Below, piece after piece: positions 8,939-16,954 of a DNA stretch of 64,000 nucleotides. Origin of the DNA: Bradyrhizobium sp. CCGUVB1N3 (lineage in GTDB: Bacteria > Pseudomonadota > Alphaproteobacteria > Rhizobiales > Xanthobacteraceae); the NCBI RefSeq assembly GCF_024199925.1, contig NZ_JANADR010000001.1, positions 6,761,501 through 6,825,500 of the forward strand, written 5' to 3'. The notes beneath the pieces are model-generated. The model did not search any database. It worked only from the letters and a program-made list of their open reading frames with translations, and was not told the origin of the DNA. Numbering within the stretch: position 1 is the first letter of the stretch; every line of letters starts with the position of its first letter. The translations under genes and the position numbers were made by a program.

Positions 8939-9933
8939 TGCGCCGTCTCCAGTCGGGATTTTGCGACGGCCCTGAGCGCAGACGCCGCCTTGGTGCGCCG
9001 CGCGGCCATGTAGCGATCGAGGATCCCCAGGATACCGGTCGGCGACCAGATCAGCAGCAGCATGACTGCGATCGCGTAGAGCATCAGGTAATAGCCCTCG
9101 GTGAAGCGCAGCCATTCCGGCAGCAGCACTGCGATCATCGCGCCGAGGAAGGGGCCGAGATAGAAGCCGGCGCCGCCGACGATCACCATCATCAACAGGT
9201 CGAGCGAGAGCGACAGGTTGAACGGCACCGGATCGATATATTGCGTCAGCGGCGCATAGAGCGCGCCGGCGATGCCGCCGAGCGCCGAGCCGATCGCGAA
9301 CGCCATCAGCGTGTAGCGGCGGGTGTCGACGCCAAGCGACTGCGCGCGCTGCGGGTTCTCGCGCAGCGCAATGAAGGCGCGGCCCCAGGGCGAGCGGATC
9401 AGCCACCATACCGCCAGCGACACGATGGCGAGCGAGCCAAGGCAGACATAGTAGAACGGCAGCGGCTTGTTGGTCGCGATGCCGAAAATATGCGGCCGCG
9501 GAATATTGGAGATGCCGTAGATGCCGCCGGTGAGCCAGCTCTCGTTGCGGAACACCAGGAAGGCGAGGGTGGAGAAGGCGAGCGTAACGAAGGCGAGGTA
9601 GTGGTGCTGCACGCGCAGCGCCGGATAGCCGAGGACCCAGCCGACCGCGAAGCTCAGCACAATCGCGACGACGATCGCGGCCGGCAGCGGCCAGCCATGG
9701 GTCGTCATGATCGCCGCGGCGTAAGCGCCGATGCCGACGAAGGCGCCCTGGGCCAGCGAGACCTGGCCGGCATAGCCGAGCGTGAGATTGAGGCCCATCG
9801 CGGCGATCGTCATCACGGCCCACTGGCTGAGGATGAACAGGCCGTAGCGATTGAAGTTCATGGGAACGACGATCAGGGCGGCGATGACGGCGAGGCCAAG
9901 CGCGATCTTCAGGGGTTTGGCAAATCCGGTCAT
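8935..9933 (-). CDS. ABC transporter permease, LivM type
   Basis: One of the two membrane-spanning subunits of the importer (332 aa, about 8-10 hydrophobic segments). The family signature region is NLTLGYAGQVSLAQGAFVGIGAYAAA near residues 48-70, and the EAA-like cytoplasmic loop is GRAFIALRENPQRAQSLGVDTRRYTLMAF. It overlaps livG by 4 bp downstream and livH by 4 bp upstream, so the permeases and ATPases are translationally coupled. Confidence 0.93.
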   Translation of the reverse strand: MTGFAKPLKIALGLAVIAALIVVPMNFNRYGLFILSQWAVMTIAAMGLNLTLGYAGQVSLAQGAFVGIGAYAAAIMTTHGWPLPAAIVVAIVLSFAVGWVLGYPALRVQHHYLAFVTLAFSTLAFLVFRNESWLTGGIYGISNIPRPHIFGIATNKPLPFYYVCLGSLAIVSLAVWWLIRSPWGRAFIALRENPQRAQSLGVDTRRYTLMAFAIGSALGGIAGALYAPLTQYIDPVPFNLSLSLDLLMMVIVGGAGFYLGPFLGAMIAVLLPEWLRFTEGYYLMLYAIAVMLLLIWSPTGILGILDRYMAARRTKAASALRAVAKSRLETAQ

Positions 9934-10805
9934 ACCGTGCGCTCCTCGGCGCGGCCGAGTAGGCCTTGGGGACGGAACAGGATGACGATGATCAGCACGA
10001 GCATCGGCACTGCCGAGCGATATTGCGTCGAGACGTAGGAGGCCGCGAGATTGTCGAGCACCCCGATCAGGAGGCCGCCGGCAATCGCGCCGCGCACCTG
10101 GTTGAAGCCGCCGACGATCGCGGCGATGAAGGCGGCCTGGCCCAGCACCTCGCCGGAGGAGAATTTCGCCAGATAGATCGGCGTGATCAGGAGCGAAGCC
10201 AGCGCGACCAGGAAGGCGTTGATCAGGAAGGTCAGGAGGATCATCCGCTCGACCGGAACGCCGATGATGCGCGCCACCGTCGGGTTCTGCGCCGCCGCCT
10301 GCATCTGGTGGCCGAGCGAGGTGCGGTTCAGAAGCGCTGTCAGCCCGACCACGGCGAGAATCGCGACGACGAGCACGCCGATGCTTTGCAACGAGACCGC
10401 ATGTCCAAAGACGGAGATGTCACCGGTCGGAACGATCGAGGGGAAGGGCGAGGCCTCGGCGCTGAAGAACTGCTTCACGGCTTCCTTGATGCCGATTGCG
10501 AGGGCCATGGTGGCGATCGCCAGCGGCAGCACGCCATGGCGCATCATCGGATCGACCAGCAGCATCTTGAAGGCGAGGCCAAGCAGGATCATCGAGAGCA
10601 GGATGCCGAGGATGATGGCGAGCCAGAACGGTGCCCCGACATGCATCGCGGCCAGCATCAGAAACGCCGGCAGCATCACGAACTCGCCCTGCGCGAAATT
10701 GATGGTCTGCGAGGTCTGCCAGAGTAGCGTGAAGCCGACCGCCACCAGCGCATAGATGGCGCCCGTTGCCAGTCCTGCGACCAGAAGATCGAACAGATTG
10801 GACAT
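9930..10805 (-). CDS. ABC transporter permease, LivH type
   Basis: Partner permease of LivM, 291 aa from the ATG at 10805 (MSNLFDLLVAGLATGAIYALVAVGFTLLW, the standard LivH opening). The frame is open upstream to 10934, but that extension is made of intergenic repeat sequence and is not LivH-like, so the shorter start is chosen. The conserved QTINFAQGEF block lies near residues 34-43, and the EAA-like loop contains HQMQAAAQNPTVARIIGV. A repeat cluster separates it from the binding-protein gene, a common arrangement when the binding protein is made in excess. Confidence 0.92.
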   Translation of the reverse strand: MSNLFDLLVAGLATGAIYALVAVGFTLLWQTSQTINFAQGEFVMLPAFLMLAAMHVGAPFWLAIILGILLSMILLGLAFKMLLVDPMMRHGVLPLAIATMALAIGIKEAVKQFFSAEASPFPSIVPTGDISVFGHAVSLQSIGVLVVAILAVVGLTALLNRTSLGHQMQAAAQNPTVARIIGVPVERMILLTFLINAFLVALASLLITPIYLAKFSSGEVLGQAAFIAAIVGGFNQVRGAIAGGLLIGVLDNLAASYVSTQYRSAVPMLVLIIVILFRPQGLLGRAEERTV

Positions 10806-10844
10806 TTTTCCCCTCTCGTGTCCTCTCGCCCCGCTCTTTCGTCT

Positions 10845-11008
10845 CCCTCTCCCCGTTCTTACGGGGAGAGGGTGGGGTGAGGGGCTCTTTCCGCGAAATC
10901 CGTGACAATTAGACTCGCGGAAGCGGCCCCTCACCCCAACCCTCTCCCCGCGAAAGAGCGGGGAGAGGGAGAAGAGCGGTCGGCCTCTCCCCGCGGGCGG
11001 GGAGAGGG
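10845..11008. repeat. Cluster of palindromic CTCTCCCC-type intergenic repeats
   Basis: Three hairpins share the arm CCTCTCCCCG: 10845-10872 (11-bp stem, 6-nt loop), 10941-10968 and 10984-11007. The region around 10870-10885 (GGTGGGGTGAGGGG) is inversely repeated at 10927-10942, enclosing the middle part. The whole sits between the binding-protein gene and livH. It may attenuate or stabilise transcript segments (inference). The same hairpin recurs at 16463-16490. Confidence 0.85.
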
Positions 11009-11016
11009 AGAAGCGC

Positions 11017-12144
11017 TCACTTCAGCTTCGGCAGCACCTGCTTCACGACCTGCTTGCCTTCCACGACCTCGACCAGGAAACTCTGGCGATCGATGTCGCC
11101 GGTATCGCTAAAGGTGACGTCCATCAGGATGCCCGGCTCGTCCGCGGCCTTGATGGTCAGGCCGTGCAGCGTGTCGGCGAACGCCTTGGAGTCGACCTTG
11201 CCCATCTTCTCGGTGGTGGCCTTCACCATGTAGACGGCGAGATAGCCCTTCAGGCCGTTATGGTCGGGCACGTAGTTGTACTTTTTGGAGAACCGATCGC
11301 GGAAGCCCTTGATCAGGTCGACCGGTGCGTCGGTGGTGAGGCCGACATGGCCGCGCGCGCCGTTGGCGGCGTCGCCCGCGAACTCGATCACCTTCTGGCC
11401 GATCAGCGTGGTCTCGCCCATCAGCGGTGCGGTGACGCCCTGGCGCTTCAGCTCCTTGAGGATACGTGCGCTCTCTTCCTCGTTGAGGTAGACGAACACC
11501 GCGTCCGGATTGGCGGCCTTGATCTTGCCGACGTCGGCGGCGAAATCGGCCTGCCCTGCTTCGGTCGAGAGATCGGCGACCACCTTGGAGCCGAGGCGCT
11601 CGAGCTCCTTGACGACGACGTCGCGTCCGCCGCGGCCGAAATCATTGTTGACCCAGACCACCGCGACCGACTTCGCCTTCATGTCGTCGTGGATGTACTT
11701 GGCGACCTTCGGCATCGAGGATTGCTGGCCGAAGGAGGTGCGGAACAGGAACTTGTTGCCGGCCTGGGTCAGCTCGGCGGCTTCGCCGCCCATGATCTGC
11801 GCGATGCCGGCTTCGGCCGCGAGCGGCGCGGTGACCTTCACCGAACCGGAATAGCCGGGCCCGAGCAGCACGTAGGGCTCGGCGTCGAGCGCCTTCTGAA
11901 CCTGTGCGCGCGCCACGCCCGGGTTGGACTGCGAGTCGGCATGGGTGACCTCGAGCTTGCGGCCGAGCACGCCGCCCTTGGCGTTGATCTCCTCGATCGC
12001 GAGATCGATGCCGTTCTTCCAGTTGGTGCCGACGGTGGCGCCGCCGCCGGACAGCTCGGCGACGTCGGCCAGCTTGATCGGCTGCGCAAAGGCGCTCGTT
12101 GCCATGGCAACCGCAAGCAGGGCGCCCAGTAGTGTCGATTTCAT
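11017..12144 (-). CDS. ABC transporter periplasmic substrate-binding protein (Liv/HAAT type)
   Basis: Periplasmic receptor of the importer, 375 aa. The N-terminus MKSTLLGALLAVAMATSAFA is a classical Sec signal peptide, with mature protein beginning QPIKLADVAELSG. The type-I periplasmic fold is indicated by NGIDLAIEEINAKGGVLGRKLEV (about residues 43-65) and by YVLLGPGYSGSVKVTAPLA. It is the first gene of the importer operon and is followed by a repeat cluster before livH. The adjacent quinate/shikimate dehydrogenase gene makes quinate or shikimate the leading ligand candidate (inference); the sequence alone does not fix the ligand. Confidence 0.92.
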   Translation of the reverse strand: MKSTLLGALLAVAMATSAFAQPIKLADVAELSGGGATVGTNWKNGIDLAIEEINAKGGVLGRKLEVTHADSQSNPGVARAQVQKALDAEPYVLLGPGYSGSVKVTAPLAAEAGIAQIMGGEAAELTQAGNKFLFRTSFGQQSSMPKVAKYIHDDMKAKSVAVVWVNNDFGRGGRDVVVKELERLGSKVVADLSTEAGQADFAADVGKIKAANPDAVFVYLNEEESARILKELKRQGVTAPLMGETTLIGQKVIEFAGDAANGARGHVGLTTDAPVDLIKGFRDRFSKKYNYVPDHNGLKGYLAVYMVKATTEKMGKVDSKAFADTLHGLTIKAADEPGILMDVTFSDTGDIDRQSFLVEVVEGKQVVKQVLPKLK

Positions 12145-12202
12145 CTCACTCCTCCCGTTTCTCTTCAGTTTTGCAAGCGGCCTTGTTTCCGGCCGCTTTC
12201 GG

Positions 12203-13078
12203 TCAAGCTGCCTGATAGGCGGCGCTGCGCGCCGCCATCACGGCGTCAAAAGCCTCGCCCATGACCTCGGTCGATGGAGCAAGGCCGGTGAACAGTTCGA
12301 ACGCGTCCGCGGCCTGGTAGATCGCAAGCTCGCGCCCGGTCATGATCGGCGCGCCCTTGGCCTGCGCGGCCGCCAGCAGCGGGGTGATCAGCGGCGAATA
12401 GACGGCATCGGCGACCCAGAGGTCTGCACGCAGCAGCGCCGTCGGCACCGGCGTGTCCCGGTTCGGCAGCATGCCGACCGGCGTGCCGTTGATCAGGCCG
12501 GTTGCGCCCCTGAGCGCATCCTCGATGCTCGATGCGACCTTTGCGCCGTTCGCGATCAGGAGCGAGGCAAGCCTCTCGGCCCGCGCCGGCTCGCTGTCGA
12601 CGATGCGGATGTCGGAGACCTTCTGGCTCGCCAGTGCAAAGGCGATCGCCTTGCCGACGCCGCCGGCGCCGATCACGGCAACCGCATTGCCCGCGGGCGC
12701 CAGCAACGGCGCCACCGCGCGGGCAAATCCCGTGGTGTCGGTGTTGTGGCCGATCAGCCGGCCATCCCGCACGACGACGGTGTTGACTGCGCCCATGGCG
12801 GCTGCGCCCGGCGCAAGCTCGTCGAGCAGCGGTACCACCGCTTCCTTGTAGGGATAGGTGACGTTGACGCCGGCAAAGCCGAGGCGCCGCACCCCCTCGA
12901 GCATCATGCTGAGCCCGGTCGCATCCGCGCCGGCGACCTCGATGAGCTGATAGTGGCCGCGCAGTCCCAGCGCCTCGGCGGCGCGCTCGTGCATGGCGGG
13001 GGAGGCGGAATGCTTAATCGGCGCGCCGATCAGGCCGGTGAGGAGTTTCTGAGATGCGACAGGTCGGCGCGTTGACAT
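12203..13078 (-). CDS. Quinate/shikimate dehydrogenase (catabolic AroE-family)
   Basis: Oxidises shikimate and/or quinate to the 3-dehydro compound (291 aa). AroE-family features are the substrate-binding HSASP near residues 23-27, catalytic Lys78 in NVTYPYKEAV, Asp114 in GHNTDTTGF, and the nucleotide-binding GAGGVG (138-143). Two details favour the catabolic NAD-dependent branch over biosynthetic AroE. The TYPYK motif followed by PLLDEL is like the corynebacterial quinate/shikimate dehydrogenase. An Asp (161, in RIVDSEPARA) sits at the end of the second strand, where NADP enzymes usually have Asn-Arg-Thr/Ser. The start is the ATG at 13078; upstream codons lie in the promoter region. It belongs with the dehydratase at 5505-7376 and the importer. 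Confidence 0.87.
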   Translation of the reverse strand: MSTRRPVASQKLLTGLIGAPIKHSASPAMHERAAEALGLRGHYQLIEVAGADATGLSMMLEGVRRLGFAGVNVTYPYKEAVVPLLDELAPGAAAMGAVNTVVVRDGRLIGHNTDTTGFARAVAPLLAPAGNAVAVIGAGGVGKAIAFALASQKVSDIRIVDSEPARAERLASLLIANGAKVASSIEDALRGATGLINGTPVGMLPNRDTPVPTALLRADLWVADAVYSPLITPLLAAAQAKGAPIMTGRELAIYQAADAFELFTGLAPSTEVMGEAFDAVMAARSAAYQAA

Positions 13079-13163
13079 GATCCGAATTGGTCTTGGTGTG
13101 TTTCGCCACGCGGTGTTGCGCGGAAATTGGCAAAGCTCAAGCCCGACGATAGCCGGTCCTTGG

Positions 13164-13208
13164 CCTAACACAATTACCCATTTATCCTACAAACCTAACA
13201 TAATGTTA
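13164..13208. promoter_or_regulatory. Candidate operator: 30-bp-spaced direct repeat plus palindrome
   Basis: CCTAACACAAT (13164-13174) and CCTAACATAAT (13194-13204) are direct repeats exactly 30 bp apart, about three helical turns. The second copy overlaps a perfect palindrome TAACAT-A-ATGTTA (13196-13208). They lie 86-130 bp upstream of the quinate/shikimate dehydrogenase start and at the 3' end of the LysR gene, a plausible LysR-type operator for the cluster. No experimental motif is known to me for this regulator. Confidence 0.4.
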
Positions 13209-14144
13209 CTTCTTGCGTCCGCGCGTCGCGGCGCCCTTCTGGCCGCTGCGCGACGGCTCGACCGCGCGCATCTCGGCGCGAAGCTGCTCGATGAAATATT
13301 CGACGTGGAGAGAGAGCGGCGCGCCGCGCTTCACCGCGATATAGGTGTCGAACCGCGTCGGCTCGGTGATCTTCAACAGCTCGATGCCGGGATAGCCGCC
13401 ATGGGCGACCGTGAACTGGTCGATGATCGCGATCCCGAGGCCCGCCTTCACCAGCGCGCACACCGTGGTGCCGAAGCGGGCGCGGATGGTGATGTTGTAG
13501 TCGAGCCGGTGACGGGCAAAGATCTCGGCCATGATCCGCCCGTAAGGATCGTTCGGATCGATGCCGATCAGCGGATAGCGCGTGATTTCGGCCGCCGAGA
13601 CCTGCTTGCGGCCGGCGAGCTCATGGCCGGGCGGCACGATGCAATAGAGCTCGCCGGAAGCGAGCGGCATGAAGTCGAGGCCGGAATGTTCGAGGCGGTA
13701 GCTCATCGCGACGCACTCGCCGCGGCCGAGCATGAGGTAGTCGATCGCTTCCTCGAGCTTCAGGATGTTGATGTCGATGCCGATATCCGGATAGCGCCGC
13801 CGGACGCGCTCGATCGCGCGCGGCACCATCACCTGCGAGATGCTCGGCACCGAGCCGATGCGCAGCTCCGACAATCCGCCGCGGCCGATCTTGGAGATGA
13901 TCTCGGAGAGGTCGTCGACCTTCTTGTAGACGCCGTTGATCTGCTCGAAGATGTTCTCGGCCTCGGGCGTCGGGAAGTAGCGTCCGTTCTGCCGCTGGAA
14001 GAAGCGAATACCGAGCGAGCGTTCGGTGTATTTGACGAGACGGCTGATGCCGGGCGCCGAGACGTTCAACAGCTTCGCCGCGCCGCCAATGGTCCCCGTC
14101 ACCATCACGGCACGGATCACTTCAACCTGGCGCAGCGTCATCAT
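13206..14144 (-). CDS. LysR-family transcriptional regulator
   Basis: A 312-aa LysR-type regulator. The N-terminal winged helix-turn-helix is clear (LRQVEVIRAVMVTGTIGGAAKLLNVSAPGISR, residues ~4-36), followed by the coil linker and the effector-binding domain (about 95-300). It lies directly upstream of, and in the same direction as, the quinate/shikimate dehydrogenase, and is separated by 127 bp carrying a candidate operator. Its likely effector is a pathway compound such as quinate, shikimate or dehydroshikimate (inference from context). The first two codons are both ATG (14144 or 14141). The lysine/arginine-rich C-terminus (GAATRGRKK) is probably a tail. Confidence 0.9.
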   Translation of the reverse strand: MMTLRQVEVIRAVMVTGTIGGAAKLLNVSAPGISRLVKYTERSLGIRFFQRQNGRYFPTPEAENIFEQINGVYKKVDDLSEIISKIGRGGLSELRIGSVPSISQVMVPRAIERVRRRYPDIGIDINILKLEEAIDYLMLGRGECVAMSYRLEHSGLDFMPLASGELYCIVPPGHELAGRKQVSAAEITRYPLIGIDPNDPYGRIMAEIFARHRLDYNITIRARFGTTVCALVKAGLGIAIIDQFTVAHGGYPGIELLKITEPTRFDTYIAVKRGAPLSLHVEYFIEQLRAEMRAVEPSRSGQKGAATRGRKK

Positions 14145-14389
14145 GCTCTAGCGCAATCCCGATGGACGATCGTGAGTGACGATCATCTCACGACATGCGT
14201 CATGTCATCCAGCCGCAAATGCCTGTCAACGTGAATAGAGGGCGGCGCGATTGCTTGGCCTCCTCGCAAGGAAGGGGGGATACCGATTTCGCGGTCAGGT
14301 TGTTTCGACTAGAATCAGTACGTTCGAATTGAAAAGCGGGGCGCAGATTGCACGAACCGTTTCATTCGCGCGGTTGCTGCTACTGCGTT

Positions 14390-14566
14390 CTAGCGTGCCG
14401 GCCCGTCGGGCGAAGCGCTATCGGGCAGCCCGGCGCGTTCACTCTCCAGCACCTTGCGCGCAAGCTCGATGATCTTCTGCTTGTTCGCGGTCTCGCGGAC
14501 AGCGAAGAACACGCGGTTGAGTTCCAGGCCGAGCACGCTGTTGAGGGCGATGTTCTCGTCTTCCAT
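14390..14566 (-). CDS. Small hypothetical protein (58 aa)
   Basis: A 58-aa protein from the ATG at 14566 (MEDENIALNSVLGLELN), preceded by GGAAAG. The sequence is soluble-looking and helical (KQKIIELARKVLESERA) with a Pro/Ser-rich tail. No family is recognised. It is divergent from the quorum-sensing regulator gene, with 176 bp between them. Coding is supported only by codon usage and the ribosome-binding site. A link with quorum sensing is possible from position alone. Confidence 0.5.
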   Translation of the reverse strand: MEDENIALNSVLGLELNRVFFAVRETANKQKIIELARKVLESERAGLPDSASPDGPAR

Positions 14567-14742
14567 CGTGGCTTTCCCGCTCCAGACTATGCACGTGTAT
14601 CTTGACCCCCCTTCTGCCACAAGTAGATAAAATCTCCAGAGTGTGTGCGTTCCGTGAAACTACGGGGGCGACGCATTGAGGCGCGGCACGAGTCAGGCTA
14701 CAAAGCAACCTACGAAGGCAGGCAGGGGGCAGGAACGAACCG

Positions 14743-15471
14743 ATGTCCGCCGTGGACTATGGCCGGGAAGCGCTCGACTTCATCGAAGGACTGGAAGCCT
14801 ACAGCAAGGTTCCGGATGCGATGGACGCGCTTGAGGCGGCATTCGGCCGCTTCGGCTTCGAGCACATCATCGTCACTGGACTGCCGAATCCGGAGCAGCA
14901 CTTCGAGCAGATGGTGCTTGCCAAGCGCTGGCCGGCTGAATGGTTCAGGATGTACACCGAGAGGAACTACGTCCGCTTCGATCCGGTGATCCGGATGTGC
15001 CGGCAGTCGGTGAACCCCTTCGAATGGTCGGAAGCACCTTACGATGCCGAGCGGGAGCTCGGTGCGGTGGAGGTGATGAACCGCGCCACCGATTTCCGCA
15101 TGTCGCGCGGCTTCGTCGTGCCGATCCACGGGCTGACCGGTTATGAAGCCGGTGTTTCGCTCGGCGGCGTGCATCTCGATCTCAACGCGCGAAGCAAGCC
15201 GGCGCTGCACCTGATGGCGATGTACGGCTTCGACCGCATCCGCCGCCTGCTCGATCCGCGTCCGACGCCGCCGGCGCTGCTTACGCCGCGTGAGCGCGAG
15301 GTGATCGCCTGGGCCTCGCAAGGCAAGTCCGCCTGGGAGATCGGCGAGATCCTGCACATCACGCAGCGGACCGCGGAAGAGCATCTTGCAACCGCTGCGC
15401 GCAAACTCGGTGCCGTCAACCGTACGCATGCAGTCGCGATCGCGATCAGGCACAAAATCATCAATCCATAA
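14743..15471 (+). CDS. bjaR1: LuxR-family acyl-homoserine-lactone receptor/regulator (BjaR-like)
   Basis: Cytoplasmic quorum-sensing regulator of 242 aa. The autoinducer-binding domain carries the family's W/Y/D-P/W residues in EWFRMYTERNYVRFDP and NPFEW (about residues 65-95). The C-terminal LuxR helix-turn-helix is LTPREREVIAWASQGKS through RTAEEHLATAARKLG (about 178-225). The acyl-homoserine-lactone synthase gene lies 80 bp downstream on the same strand, the arrangement of bjaR1-bjaI in Bradyrhizobium. It is therefore expected to bind the BjaI product and activate bjaI. The BjaI of the reference strain makes isovaleryl-HSL, while close relatives make cinnamoyl-HSL; the signal of this strain cannot be told from sequence. 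Confidence 0.9.
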   Translation: MSAVDYGREALDFIEGLEAYSKVPDAMDALEAAFGRFGFEHIIVTGLPNPEQHFEQMVLAKRWPAEWFRMYTERNYVRFDPVIRMCRQSVNPFEWSEAPYDAERELGAVEVMNRATDFRMSRGFVVPIHGLTGYEAGVSLGGVHLDLNARSKPALHLMAMYGFDRIRRLLDPRPTPPALLTPREREVIAWASQGKSAWEIGEILHITQRTAEEHLATAARKLGAVNRTHAVAIAIRHKIINP

Positions 15472-15479
15472 GCTCTCAC

Positions 15480-15493
15480 TGGGAAATTTCCCA
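15480..15493. promoter_or_regulatory. Candidate lux-box-like operator for the AHL synthase gene
   Basis: A perfect 14-bp palindrome, TGGGAAATTTCCCA, lies just after the regulator's stop codon and 58 bp before the synthase start. Position and symmetry suit a LuxR-type binding site. It does not match the classical Vibrio lux box, which is usual in rhizobia. Confidence 0.5.
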
Positions 15494-15504
15494 ATATCGA
15501 GTCC

Positions 15505-15546
15505 GCCTCTTTTGAACGAGGCTTCCCCCGTTTTGAAAAACGGGGG
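15505..15546 (+). promoter_or_regulatory. Two hairpins in the bjaI leader, the second covering the ribosome-binding site
   Basis: Hairpin 1 is GCCTC (15505-15509) with GAGGC (15518-15522). Hairpin 2 is CCCCCGTTT (15525-15533) pairing with AAACGGGGG (15538-15546) over a 4-nt loop. The GGGGG of its 3' arm is the only good Shine-Dalgarno sequence for the ATG at 15552, at 5-nt spacing. Both loops contain TTTTGAA. Folding would block translation of the synthase, or act as a weak terminator for the upstream gene, since the run of T after it is short. Confidence 0.55.
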
Positions 15547-15551
15547 ATTTC

Positions 15552-16211
15552 ATGATCCATGCAATTTCATCGGCGAACCGTCATCTGTATGAGGACGTCG
15601 TCGAGCAACACTTCCGCTTGCGGCACGAGGTCTTCGTCGACGAGCGCAAGTGGGAGGCGCTGCGCAAGCCCGACGGCCGCGAGATCGACGTCTACGACGA
15701 CGAGGACGCGATCTACATGCTCGCGCTGGAGAGCCGCCGTGTGATCGGCGGCTACCGGCTCTATCCGACCACCAAGCCGACGATGATGAGCGAGATCTTT
15801 CCGCATCTCGCCGCGGTGCGCGGCTGTCCGGCGGACGCGCTGGTCTGGGAGTGGTCGCGCTTCTTCGTCGCGCGCGACCGCCGCGACGGAACCGTCAACC
15901 TGCAACTGATGGCGTCGGCGCAGGAGTTCTGTCTCGACCAGGGCATCGAGCGTCTCTGCCTGGTCATGGAGACCTGGTGGTTGCCGCGCTTCCACGACAT
16001 CGGATTTGTCGTCACGCCTCTGGGATTGCCCGCGCTGGTCGACGGCTCCTGGACCATGGCCGCCACGATCGACGTTCGCCGGGAGTCGCTCGATATCGTG
16101 CGCGAGCGGATCGGCATGGCGAGCGTCGTGCGCCAGGACGGTCCGCGCCTTAACGCCATCGCCCGTGCCAACACCTGCGGCCTCACCGCCGCGCAACGAA
16201 AGACCGCCTGA
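15552..16211 (+). CDS. bjaI: Acyl-homoserine-lactone synthase (BjaI-like)
   Basis: Makes the diffusible quorum-sensing signal from S-adenosylmethionine and an acyl donor (219 aa). LuxI-family invariant residues are all present: Arg and Phe in FRLRHEVF, Trp in ERKWEAL, the Asp pair in DVYDDED, Arg in GGYRLYP, and Glu and Arg in VWEWSRFF. The protein is nearly collinear with BjaI from start (MIHAISSANRHLYEDV) to end (AAQRKTA). BjaI-type synthases use acyl-CoA rather than acyl-ACP and make branched-chain or aryl lactones (family knowledge). Translation may be limited by the leader hairpin. A 76-aa gene follows after 1 bp. Confidence 0.93.
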   Translation: MIHAISSANRHLYEDVVEQHFRLRHEVFVDERKWEALRKPDGREIDVYDDEDAIYMLALESRRVIGGYRLYPTTKPTMMSEIFPHLAAVRGCPADALVWEWSRFFVARDRRDGTVNLQLMASAQEFCLDQGIERLCLVMETWWLPRFHDIGFVVTPLGLPALVDGSWTMAATIDVRRESLDIVRERIGMASVVRQDGPRLNAIARANTCGLTAAQRKTA

Positions 16212-16212
16212 G

Positions 16213-16443
16213 ATGTCGAACATGATTCGAGACAGCCGAACCCTTGCGAAGCTCAAGATGAAAATGAAGGAAGAAAATCTCGGCTACATGTCCGACATGG
16301 CGCTCGAGCTGGCGCAGATGGCGGACGATTGCGGCCACGCCACGCTCGCCTATCTGTTCCGGATGGCAGCGCTGGAAGCCTCCACCGCCGATGGCGTCGC
16401 AACCGACCGGGACGACTTTCCTCACTCGATGACGTCGCACTGA
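16213..16443 (+). CDS. Small protein co-transcribed with the AHL synthase (76 aa)
   Basis: A 76-aa soluble protein (MSNMIRDSRTLAKLKMKMKEENLG) whose ATG is 1 bp after the synthase stop, so almost certainly in the same transcript. It has a basic N-terminus and a helical, Met/Ala/Leu-rich middle (MALELAQMADDCGHATLAYLFRMAALEA). No known domain, signal peptide or membrane segment is seen. Its fixed position suggests a role in or after quorum signalling, but no function can be assigned. Confidence 0.7.
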   Translation: MSNMIRDSRTLAKLKMKMKEENLGYMSDMALELAQMADDCGHATLAYLFRMAALEASTADGVATDRDDFPHSMTSH

Positions 16444-16462
16444 GTGCGGCGATGATCCTCCT

Positions 16463-16606
16463 CCCTCTCCCCGTTCCTGCGGGGAGAGGGGCGTGGGCCT
16501 CTCTCCAAGAGGACGGTGAGAGCTGGACTCGTGGAAGCTCTCCCCCCAATCCGAATTCAAGCTGCGCCTGAATTCGACCTCTCGCCGCAAGCGGGGCGAG
16601 GTGAAG
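16463..16606. repeat. Intergenic palindromic repeats in a 511-bp gene-free stretch
   Basis: The interval 16444-16954 holds no convincing gene. It contains the hairpin CCCTCTCCCCG/CGGGGAGAGGG (16463-16490), the same element found at 10845-11008, and a second GC-rich inverted repeat near 16579-16604 (CTCGCCgcaagcGGGGCGAG). The rest, up to about 16935, shows no recognised signal except that it must contain the promoter of the importer operon. Confidence 0.7.
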
Positions 16607-16954
16607 AGCGCCGTAACACGCCGTCTCAGAGCGAACGCGCATCCGTGACTGCGCGATGGATCGTCGGCGAGCCCCTCGAACAACCTCACCGTTCAACGTC
16701 AGCCCGTCGTGTCGTCCGAATTGACGGCAGGTGCGGCAGGTTGACCCATGCTCTGCGGCAACCTTCTTGCTTGGTGCGCTCGTCGCCTGTTCGATGAGAT
16801 GCAACAAAGTGCATGTTGGGCGCAGAATCGCTCTTGCGTCGGAACGATACTGCCGTTACCGATTTTGGCCTTGAAGAGGCAGGGGGAGCTCTTTCACTGA
16901 TGGCGGCCGTGTTCGAACATCGGCGCAACGTGATGCGTGGCTGAAAGAGCGTCG

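Noticed and set aside
8938..10038. Plus-strand frame of ~366 codons opposite livM/livH
   Set aside because: The translation is rich in Arg, Asp, His and Gln with no domain pattern; it is antisense to well-supported permease genes.
12203..13078. Housekeeping shikimate dehydrogenase (aroE)
   Set aside because: The Asp after the second nucleotide-binding strand, the TYPYK motif and the catabolic context favour the quinate/shikimate dehydrogenase branch, although this is not certain.
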